A stretch of 10,979 nucleotides of DNA from an uncultured Bacteroidia bacterium. Lineage in GTDB: Bacteria; Bacteroidota; Bacteroidia; Bacteroidales; UBA932. The position numbers and the translations under genes were made by a program. Location: NCBI GenBank assembly GCA_902795785.1, contig CADBMK010000006.1, positions 1 through 10,979 on the forward strand. The letters run 5' to 3'. Under the pieces are notes generated by a model, which saw only the letters and a program-made list of their open reading frames with translations, had not been told where the DNA came from and ran no database searches. Each line of letters starts with the position of its first letter. Positions within the stretch are counted from its first letter, which is position 1. Shown in pieces: positions 1 to 6,030 of the stretch.

Positions 1-2211
1 AGGACTAGTCCATCTGGCAAGCCAGTTGAAGTACTCGCGGTGCCAGTAGAGCGCATTCTGCGGCTGGAGAATCCAGTGACATTCCTCCGGGAATACAATC
101 AGTTTTGAAGGAACACCCATCATCTGGGCGCAGTTGAATGCGGCCATTCCCTGGTCGTAAGGAATGCGGAAGTCCATGCCTCCGTGAATGCAGAGGATTG
201 GAGTATGCCATTTGGTTACGTTTGCGGATGGTGAGTTGGCGTAATGGCGCTGAGACTTGAAAGTCGTGCTCCATGGTGAGCCGGCCTGCTGGATGCCTCC
301 GTAGGTGATTCCGTCTCCGCGTGGTCCGGTTTCTCCCGGAGTGTAGGCATATTCTGTGAGTCCGCCGTTGTCCCAGTTGCAGAACCACATTTCCTCGGTT
401 TCATAATACATGTATCTCTCGTCGAAGATTCCTGCGTGAGCGATGAAGCAGTCGTAAAGGTCCTCGTGTACTCCTGCAAGGAAGTAAACGGAGTATCCGC
501 CGTACGATGCGCCGCAGGCTGCGAGTTTGCCGACATATGGCTCAGCCTTGATTTCACGTCCGCAGGCGAGGTAGTCCTGAATGTTGAGTCCGCTGTAGTC
601 TCCGCTGATCTGTTCTGTCCATTCCTGTCCAAACGCCGTGGTACCGCGCCTGTTAGGCATGGCCACGATATATCCCTGCTGGCTCATAAGACGGTAGTTC
701 CAGCGGTATGACCAGTCCTGGCTGAGGGTGCCCTGAGGGCCTCCGAGGCAGATTTCAATTGCAGGATATACCTTGGTCGAATCAAATTTAGGAGGATACA
801 TCACCCAGGTGAGCATATCCTTTCCGTCAACTGTCTTGATGAACCTCTTTTCCACCTCAGGTTGGTCAAGCTGGCAGAGGATATGTTCGTTTTCCTTTGT
901 TACTGGGCTGATGACGGTGCTGTCCTGGCCGATCTTTACGCTGACAACTTCGGTAGGGAAGAGCAGGCTGCTGTAGGTCGCAATAAGGTTGGTCTGTCCC
1001 TCACTGGTCTGGGAAACTGCGAACGGTGAGCCGAAGTCGAACCACTGGTTCTCGTCGGTGAGGCGGGAAATCTCCCAGCCGCCATCTGATTCCTCGGCCT
1101 TGTAGATTGCCTGAAGTCCTTCTGCGAGGGCGTTGAAGTAGATTGATCCCCTGTTCCAGAAAAGACCTGCCGCATTGTATTTGAAGTCGTGTGTCACCTC
1201 AGCGGCGTCTGTAGCCGCGCCGTCGGCGAAGTCGGCCACGAAAATGCGTACTTTGTCGGCCTCGTAACCGTCACGCGCCATGCTCAGCCAGGCAATCTTG
1301 TCGCCTTCTGGGCTGAATACCGGGTCTGTGTCGTATCCGCCTCCGTTTGTAATCTTATATATGGTCTTGCCGCTCTCCACGTCATAGACATAGATTTCGG
1401 TGTTGGTTGAGAATGCGTACTGCTTGCCCGAAAGCTTCTTGCAGCTGTAGGCTATGTATTTGCCGTCCGGGCTCCAGCTGAGTTGCTCAAGGCCTGAGAA
1501 CGGAGCAAGAGGAAGCTCAAATACTTCAGTTTCACCTTCGAGGATGTTCCTGCCTTCCTTGATCGAGCCGGCCTTTGTGGTGAATGCGGCTACATAGGTC
1601 TGAGGAATCTCGGTTACCCAATTGTCCCAGTGACGGTACATAAGGTCCTCGGTGGCATAGGCCTGGGCCTTGTCGAGAGCCGGGTCTGAGTCCTTAGGGG
1701 TGCCCAGTTTTGGATTCTTGACAGTTGAACTGATAAGGATGCTCTTCTGGTCCGGGCTGAGCGAGAACTCGCTTACGCCTGAAGGGAAATCTGAAATCTT
1801 TACGGCCTTGCCGAGTTTTCCAGCCTTGTATGGGGCTTTCCAGATCTGGCCTTCCTTAATGAAATAGATGGCCTTGCCGTCAAGGCTCCAGCGGGCGTTG
1901 CTGATGCTTTTGCCGCTGAATGTCAGTTGGGTTTTCTCTCCTCCTTCGGCAGGGGTGACGAAGAGGTTGCGGCAACTTCTGTTGGAAGCGAGGTCAATAT
2001 AGCTCACACCGTAAAGGACGGTTGAGCTGTCTGGTGAAATCTGAGGGTCGGAAAGCCGCCCGAATGCGAGAAGCGCCTCAGGGGTCATCTTCCCGTCTTC
2101 AATCCTGATGTCGGATTCTCCGATGTAACCTTCTTCCGGTTTGTTGCTGCAGTTCATAAGTGTTGTGATTGCGGCAGCCATTGCGGCTGTCCTTACTAAT
2201 GACTTTAACAT
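1..2211 (-). CDS. S9 family serine peptidase, dipeptidyl peptidase 5-like (3' end beyond the window)
   Basis: Prolyl-oligopeptidase-fold exopeptidase, expected to act in the cell envelope and release dipeptides from peptides. It reads ATG at 2211 to base 1 without a stop, giving 737 codons; a tail of the form FNWLARW is already reached, so only a few residues should be missing. Residues 1-20 are a hydrophobic signal followed by Cys21, but the lipobox-like LMNC has Asn where Gly, Ala or Ser is usual. Residues 50-430 form the beta-propeller, with WD40/PD40-like repeats such as SWSPDGKYIAY (245-255). Residues 450-737 are the alpha/beta-hydrolase domain with the full triad: Ser569 in GASYGGY, Asp680 in HGGMD and His712 in EECHW. 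The GASYGG and HGGMDFR context fits DPP5/S9C better than DPP4. The start is supported by an A-rich upstream stretch typical of Bacteroidota and overlaps the stop of the WYL gene by 7 bases. A Gly/Thr-rich stretch around 618-650 looks like an insertion. Confidence 0.9.
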   Translation of the reverse strand, partial: MLKSLVRTAAMAAAITTLMNCSNKPEEGYIGESDIRIEDGKMTPEALLAFGRLSDPQISPDSSTVLYGVSYIDLASNRSCRNLFVTPAEGGEKTQLTFSGKSISNARWSLDGKAIYFIKEGQIWKAPYKAGKLGKAVKISDFPSGVSEFSLSPDQKSILISSTVKNPKLGTPKDSDPALDKAQAYATEDLMYRHWDNWVTEIPQTYVAAFTTKAGSIKEGRNILEGETEVFELPLAPFSGLEQLSWSPDGKYIAYSCKKLSGKQYAFSTNTEIYVYDVESGKTIYKITNGGGYDTDPVFSPEGDKIAWLSMARDGYEADKVRIFVADFADGAATDAAEVTHDFKYNAAGLFWNRGSIYFNALAEGLQAIYKAEESDGGWEISRLTDENQWFDFGSPFAVSQTSEGQTNLIATYSSLLFPTEVVSVKIGQDSTVISPVTKENEHILCQLDQPEVEKRFIKTVDGKDMLTWVMYPPKFDSTKVYPAIEICLGGPQGTLSQDWSYRWNYRLMSQQGYIVAMPNRRGTTAFGQEWTEQISGDYSGLNIQDYLACGREIKAEPYVGKLAACGASYGGYSVYFLAGVHEDLYDCFIAHAGIFDERYMYYETEEMWFCNWDNGGLTEYAYTPGETGPRGDGITYGGIQQAGSPWSTTFKSQRHYANSPSANVTKWHTPILCIHGGMDFRIPYDQGMAAFNCAQMMGVPSKLIVFPEECHWILQPQNALYWHREYFNWLARWTSP

Positions 2212-3113
2212 ATTTTATTATATAGGTTATTTGCTTTTTCCAGTCTTTCCCTGACTGCCTGGCGTACCTGCGCCGGTTCCAGAACCTCCACGCTCTCGCA
2301 TCTTCGGCAGAATTCCATATAGAGGTTCTTGTCCGGGATTACCCTGATTGCAAAGACAGTGTGGTCAGCATCTTCCGAAATCACGCTCTGTGTATGATGG
2401 ATTGGAAGGTCCTTCAGGTAACTGGCCTCGATTTTGTCCGCGCGGAATTTTACAAGCACGGGCTCGGCGGAAGGGAAGTAGATTCCGAAACTGTAGTCGA
2501 AGAGCCTGTCCACGTCGAAGTCCTTTGGCATCTTGAACGTCTCTCCGGTGAGTTCCATGTTGCAGACCCTGTCAAGACCGTACACCCTGAGCCCGTCTCT
2601 CTCCTTGCAGAATCCAATGAGGTACCATCTCTTCTCGTATTCTTTTACTGCATAGGGGAGGACGTGGAGGGTTTCAGCCCCGGCGCTTCCGTATTTGCTG
2701 TAGGAAATCTCAAGTTCCCGGTTATCCTGCATCGCCCCCATCACGCTGGTGAGGTATCTGTGACCGGATGGGATGTCCTCCACGGATACCCTTCCGCTCA
2801 GTCTTTCCTTTCCCAGGGAGAGCAGGCTGCTGACGGTGAAGGTGTTGACCAGCCAGTCAACCGAAGATTTCTGGTCTATGGCATTTTCTGCAGATTCGAT
2901 GTAATACGTGTTGGTGCTTCGGTTGCAGAGTATCTCCACGCCGAATATGTCCGCCACGTTCTGGCGATGGTTGTTGAAGGTCCTGCGGGGATAGTCGGCG
3001 TTGTACCTCCTTCTCCACTTGGTCTCGATTTCCTCGAGCGTCAGTCCTTTCTCTCCGGCGTCAATCAGCGTCTGTAGGAGCCAGATGTATTTGTCGATGA
3101 GTTCGGATACCAT
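2205..3113 (-). CDS. WYL-domain transcriptional regulator with N-terminal helix-turn-helix
   Basis: Predicted cytoplasmic DNA-binding regulator of 302 residues. Residues 1-70 look like a winged helix-turn-helix (GLTLEEIETKWRRR, then RRTFNNHRQNV). Residues about 120-195 are the WYL domain: the signature is at Trp163-Tyr164-Leu165 in KRWYLIGF, followed by LRVYGLDRV (175-183), whose arginine is typical of ligand-contacting residues in the family. Residues 217-292 match the C-terminal WCX extension. WYL regulators sense nucleotides, nucleic acids or other ligands and can be repressors or activators; the ligand and target here are unknown. The gene starts 2 bases after the stop of the Xer recombinase gene and its TAA lies inside the start region of the peptidase gene (ATGTTAA), so it is mid-operon. 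It could regulate its own operon or act elsewhere. Family assignment is firm; the role is not. Confidence 0.9.
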   Translation of the reverse strand: MVSELIDKYIWLLQTLIDAGEKGLTLEEIETKWRRRYNADYPRRTFNNHRQNVADIFGVEILCNRSTNTYYIESAENAIDQKSSVDWLVNTFTVSSLLSLGKERLSGRVSVEDIPSGHRYLTSVMGAMQDNRELEISYSKYGSAGAETLHVLPYAVKEYEKRWYLIGFCKERDGLRVYGLDRVCNMELTGETFKMPKDFDVDRLFDYSFGIYFPSAEPVLVKFRADKIEASYLKDLPIHHTQSVISEDADHTVFAIRVIPDKNLYMEFCRRCESVEVLEPAQVRQAVRERLEKANNLYNKIC

Positions 3114-3115
3114 GT

Positions 3116-4069
3116 TTATTTCTCTTTTGCCCTTGGGTGCGCCTTCTGGTACACAGCCTTGAGCTTTTCTATCGAATTGTGGGTATAGACCTGGGTGGCG
3201 GCCAGTGATGAGTGCCCCAGCAGTTCCTTGATGCTGTTGAGGTCAGCGCCTTCGTCAAGAAGACCTGTGGCAAGGGAATGCCTCAGGACGTGAGGAGACT
3301 TTCTGCCCGTTATTCCCGGAATCCCGGAAAGGGCCTCCTTAACGGCCCTGTCAACATAGACCGCGTACACTCCGGCCCCGCTTTTTGTCAGGAATACCGG
3401 GTCTTCCGGAGTCCTGGCGCATCCGAAGACCGTGTCCTGGGCCTTCATCAGGCAGTCAAGTTCTTCGGCAAGTTCTTCCGTCATCGGAACCGAGCGCATC
3501 TTGGCTCCCTTTCCCATAACGCTTATGGTACGGCGGCTGAAGTCCAAATCCTTGATTTTAAGGCCGATAATCTCGCTCCGGCGCATTCCGGTCAGATACA
3601 TCGTAGCAACCATTGCGCGGTTAACCCTTCTTGCATAGAGTTCCAGAGCAAGTTTTCCTCCGGCTTCAAGGAGTTCAAGATTCTCCCTTGAGGCATCGTG
3701 GGCGGTTTCACTGAAGTATTCGTTCATGCTGGACTCCCTGTAAACTGCCGGAAGTCTCTTTGATACCCTTGGCCTTGAGATGACCTGGACCGGGTTGGAT
3801 TCCAGGTAGCCGTCCCGTACGAGGAAGCGGCAGAATCCGCTCAGTATGGAAATGTGGAGGTTGACCGTCCTCGGGTCCAGTTTCTCCTCGTCCATCAGGT
3901 GGACCTCATATGAACGGATGGCGTTCTTTGTCAGGTTGTGCTCGTCTGCATCCTCTCCGATGAACCTCTCGAATCTCTCCAGGGCATCCGCATAGATGTC
4001 CACGGTCCGCTGACTGTATCTGCGGGCCGTCGAGATGTGCCTGAGGTATTTCCCGACGAACTCTCCCAT
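3116..4069 (-). CDS. xerC: Tyrosine recombinase, XerC/XerD type
   Basis: Site-specific recombinase of 317 residues, expected to resolve chromosome dimers at dif with a partner Xer protein. Residues 1-90 are the SAM-like core-binding domain (TARRYSQRTVDIYADAL); residues 108-315 are the catalytic domain. All active-site residues are visible: Arg163 (TGMRRSE), Lys187 (GKGAK), His260 and Arg263 (HVLRH), His286 (LLGHSS) and the nucleophile Tyr295 (QVYTH). The C-terminus, LKAVYQKAHPRA, is characteristic of Bacteroidota XerC/D. Compared with E. coli Xer proteins there is a stretch of about 15-20 extra residues before the first catalytic Arg (about 118-145); I recall similar ones in related Bacteroidales. 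Its ATG shares one base with the cca stop (TAATG), so translation is probably coupled. No att sites, tRNA target or mobile-element genes flank it, which argues against a phage or transposon integrase. Assignment to XerC rather than XerD is uncertain. Confidence 0.85.
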   Translation of the reverse strand: MGEFVGKYLRHISTARRYSQRTVDIYADALERFERFIGEDADEHNLTKNAIRSYEVHLMDEEKLDPRTVNLHISILSGFCRFLVRDGYLESNPVQVISRPRVSKRLPAVYRESSMNEYFSETAHDASRENLELLEAGGKLALELYARRVNRAMVATMYLTGMRRSEIIGLKIKDLDFSRRTISVMGKGAKMRSVPMTEELAEELDCLMKAQDTVFGCARTPEDPVFLTKSGAGVYAVYVDRAVKEALSGIPGITGRKSPHVLRHSLATGLLDEGADLNSIKELLGHSSLAATQVYTHNSIEKLKAVYQKAHPRAKEK

Positions 4070-5526
4070 TATTTCTTTTCTTCAAGCCCTTTTTCTGAGG
4101 CAATCTTCCTCATATAAGCATCGGCTTCCTCAAAGTTGTTGCCGATCTTGCCGTCCAGGATTGCGTCTTTGACGGCATCCTTGATTACGCCGATCTCCCT
4201 GCACGGGGAGAGGCCGTATACTTCCATTATATATTCGCCCGTAATAGGGTTCTTGAAGTTTCTGATTGCATCTTTTTCCTCCACCTCCACCAGCTTGCGC
4301 TTCACGAGGTTGAAGTTCTCATGGATCATCCTAACCTTGGCAAGGTTCTTTGAGGTGATGTCCGCGTTGCACAGAATCATAAGGTCGTCGATGTCGTCTC
4401 CGGCGTCGAACAGAAGGCGTCTCACGGCCGAGTCGGTGACTTCCTCGTCCACCAGGGCGATGGGCCTCATATGCAGTCCCACCAGTTTCTGGACGTATTT
4501 CATCTTCTCGTTCTGAGGCATTTTCAGATCCTTGAAAATTCTTTCCACCATCCTCGCGCCGATGACGTCGTGTCCGTAGAACGTCCAGCCCACGGCCGGG
4601 TCGAAGCGTTTGCTGCGAGGCTTGCCGATATCGTGAAGAAGGGCAGCCCAGCGGAGCCAGAGATTGTCGCTGGCGGCGGCCACGTTGTCCAGTACCTGAA
4701 GGGTGTGGGAGAAGTTGTCCTTGTGTCCCTTGCCTTCCTGGGTTTCCACCACCTTGAGTTTTGCAAGGTCCGGAAGTACGTATTCCAGAAGACCGGTCTC
4801 GTCCAGCAGCCTGAACGCCATCGACGGTTTAGGGGTGATGAGCATCTTGTCGAGTTCCTCAACTATCCTTTCCTTGGAGAGGATGCTCATCCTGTCCTTC
4901 ATCCTTTTCATGGATTCCAGGGACTCCGGAACTATTCTGAAGGTAAGCTCGGGAGTACTGAGTTTGGCGGCGAACCTGATGGCCCTGAGCATTCTGAGCG
5001 GATCGTCGGAATATGTGGTGTCAGGGTCAAGCGGGGTGCGGATGATGCCGGCTGCCAGGTCCTGCATTCCGTTAAAAGGGTCCACGAGGGCCTCGAAGTC
5101 GTCTTTTTGGAGGCTGAACGCCATGGCATTGATGGTGAAGTCACGCCTGAGCTGGTCGTCTCTAAGCGTTCCGTCTTCCACGATCGGCTTGCGGCTCTCA
5201 CGCCTGTAGCTCTCTTTCCTGGCTCCGACAAATTCTACCTCGTCTCCCTTGTACATAAGCATGGCCGTGCCGAAGTTCTTGAAGAGGGTAGCGAAGCACT
5301 TGACTTTCTCTTCCTTGCTTATCCTTTTTGCCACTGCCTCCGCCAGGGCCATTCCGCTGCCTTCCACCACGATGTCAATATCGTTGTTAGGCCTTCCGAG
5401 GAAGTGGTCCCTTACGAATCCGCCGATTACGAAAGCCCTTACGCCCATCTCTGCCGCAGTTTCGGAAACGATGCGGAAGATTGGCCTTTCGAGACTTCCT
5501 TTAACTATTGTTTTGTTTTCACTCAT
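4069..5526 (-). CDS. cca: CCA-adding tRNA nucleotidyltransferase with HD domain
   Basis: Adds or repairs the 3'-CCA end of tRNAs using CTP and ATP, in the cytoplasm; 485 residues, the usual size for HD-containing bacterial (class II) enzymes. Residues 20-160 are the nucleotidyltransferase head: GGFVRD (35-40), metal-binding Asp49 and Asp51 in NDIDIVVEG, then RRDFTINAM (127-135) and DPFNG (149-153). Residues 174-260 are the RNA- and nucleotide-binding neck (DDPLRMLRAIRFAAK at 174-188). Residues about 270-400 are the HD phosphohydrolase domain with His274, LLHDIGK (His298-Asp299) and GHD (His319-Asp320). Some members are specialised as A-adding enzymes or poly(A) polymerases; the sequence alone does not exclude this, but a single copy of the full class II set makes CCA addition the default. 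It starts 3 bases after the HsdR_N-domain gene and its stop overlaps the recombinase start by one base. Confidence 0.95.
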   Translation of the reverse strand: MSENKTIVKGSLERPIFRIVSETAAEMGVRAFVIGGFVRDHFLGRPNNDIDIVVEGSGMALAEAVAKRISKEEKVKCFATLFKNFGTAMLMYKGDEVEFVGARKESYRRESRKPIVEDGTLRDDQLRRDFTINAMAFSLQKDDFEALVDPFNGMQDLAAGIIRTPLDPDTTYSDDPLRMLRAIRFAAKLSTPELTFRIVPESLESMKRMKDRMSILSKERIVEELDKMLITPKPSMAFRLLDETGLLEYVLPDLAKLKVVETQEGKGHKDNFSHTLQVLDNVAAASDNLWLRWAALLHDIGKPRSKRFDPAVGWTFYGHDVIGARMVERIFKDLKMPQNEKMKYVQKLVGLHMRPIALVDEEVTDSAVRRLLFDAGDDIDDLMILCNADITSKNLAKVRMIHENFNLVKRKLVEVEEKDAIRNFKNPITGEYIMEVYGLSPCREIGVIKDAVKDAILDGKIGNNFEEADAYMRKIASEKGLEEKK

Positions 5527-5529
5527 AAA

Positions 5530-5970
5530 TCATTTCATATCGTCCCAGAGGGGAAGGGCTTTTGCCTGGGTGAAGTTGCCGCCATCCTTGCTGAAACAAT
5601 AGGTTTTTGTGCCGTTGGTTATGACTATGTACCTGACGTCCAGGACCATATTGTATCTGAGGGCCTGGTCAATCACCTTACGGTCGAGAGTGACGTCGGG
5701 ACGTTTACATTCCACGATCATCACCGGCTTCAGTGAACGGCCGTGCACGAGAATGTCGGCGCGAAAGTCTTTCTGCCCCAGTTTGAAGCCCACCTCGGAC
5801 ATCATCATATGCTCAGGCACCCCAAGACTGTCCCTCAGGATGCCGATGAACCACTGCCTCACGCTTTCTTCCGGCGTGGCAGCCACTTCCTTCCGCCTGA
5901 GCGGGTCCCATATTCTTGAGCATTCTTTTGGCACAAATGCAAAAGTATAAATTTCCGCCCCCCTTTCCAA
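5530..5970 (-). CDS. Stand-alone type I restriction HsdR N-terminal domain protein (PD-(D/E)XK fold); start uncertain
   Basis: A 146-residue protein consisting almost only of an HsdR_N-type nuclease-fold domain. The sequence shows IWDPLRRKEV and TPEESVRQ near the N-terminus, typical of the short Bacteroidota family, then a plausible PD-(D/E)XK core: Glu59, Asp72 in FRADILV, and Glu87-Cys-Lys89 in IVECKRP. No helicase domain and no hsdM or hsdS gene is nearby, so it is not a working type I restriction enzyme; its function is not known to me. In other Bacteroidota I recall similar genes next to housekeeping genes such as holA, which fits its place at the head of the cca operon. The longest reading starts with TTG at 5970; GTG at 5934 is the main alternative, still upstream of the conserved IWDP motif. 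A perfect promoter match overlaps the TTG start (see that entry), which favours the shorter form. Confidence 0.8.
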   Translation of the reverse strand: MERGAEIYTFAFVPKECSRIWDPLRRKEVAATPEESVRQWFIGILRDSLGVPEHMMMSEVGFKLGQKDFRADILVHGRSLKPVMIVECKRPDVTLDRKVIDQALRYNMVLDVRYIVITNGTKTYCFSKDGGNFTQAKALPLWDDMK

Positions 5971-5971
5971 A
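5940..5971 (-). promoter_or_regulatory. Bacteroides-type promoter match for the minus-strand operon
   Basis: Read on the minus strand, TTTG (5971-5968) is followed after exactly 20 bases by TACTTTTG (5947-5940), a full match to the Bacteroidota primary sigma factor consensus of -33 TTTG and -7 TAnnTTTG with a 19-21 base spacer. Transcription would start at about 5933-5936. This is downstream of the TTG start of the HsdR_N gene and almost on top of the in-frame GTG at 5934, so either the message is leaderless or nearly so, or the motif is a chance match inside coding sequence. Motif quality is high; function is inferred. Confidence 0.55.
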
Positions 5972-5975
5972 AGGG
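5961..5975. repeat. Small palindrome over the -33 element
   Basis: CCCTTT (5961-5966) and AAAGGG (5970-5975) form a perfect 6-base inverted repeat with a 3-base centre. It covers the proposed -33 box of the minus-strand promoter and the TTG start codon. Such a site could be an operator half-pair, but a 6-base palindrome can easily arise by chance. Confidence 0.3.
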
Positions 5976-6030
5976 AACAAGTCGGCGTTGATGTTCTTAA
6001 ATAATTTTAATAACTTGCCCGCATCAACTA
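5971..6030. promoter_or_regulatory. Divergent intergenic region with a 7-base inverted repeat
   Basis: This 60-base gap is the only real intergenic region in the window and must hold the plus-strand promoter. GTTGATG (5987-5993) is repeated inverted as CATCAAC (6022-6028), with centres 35 bases apart around an AT-rich core; the core has its own TTAAA (5997-6001) and TTTAA (6006-6010) repeat. No perfect plus-strand promoter is present. The best candidates are TAATTTTA (6002-6009) as a -7 element without a -33 partner, and TTG (5988-5990), 20 bases, TAACTTGC (6011-6018), which is only a partial match. The repeat may be regulatory. Confidence 0.35.

Noticed and set aside
2361..3077. A 238-codon plus-strand open frame opposite the WYL regulator gene.
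   Set aside because: No family features; the minus-strand frame carries the clear HTH and WYL motifs.
3116..4069. The tyrosine recombinase as an integrase of a mobile element.
   Set aside because: Its C-terminus and active-site context fit XerC/D; no att repeats, tRNA target, excisionase or mobilisation genes are seen.
4471..5736. A 421-codon open frame on the plus strand opposite cca and the HsdR_N gene.
   Set aside because: It is antisense to two well-supported genes, has no recognisable domain, and long antisense frames are common with this codon bias.
5957..5963. A run of six C bases near the HsdR_N start as a phase-variation tract.
   Set aside because: Six bases is too short for convincing slipped-strand switching and there is no sign of a frame change.
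2205..5970. A defence-island reading: nuclease-fold protein, recombinase and WYL regulator side by side.
   Set aside because: The recombinase looks like housekeeping Xer, cca is a core gene, and there is no methylase, helicase or effector. Such a grouping is better explained as a normal operon.
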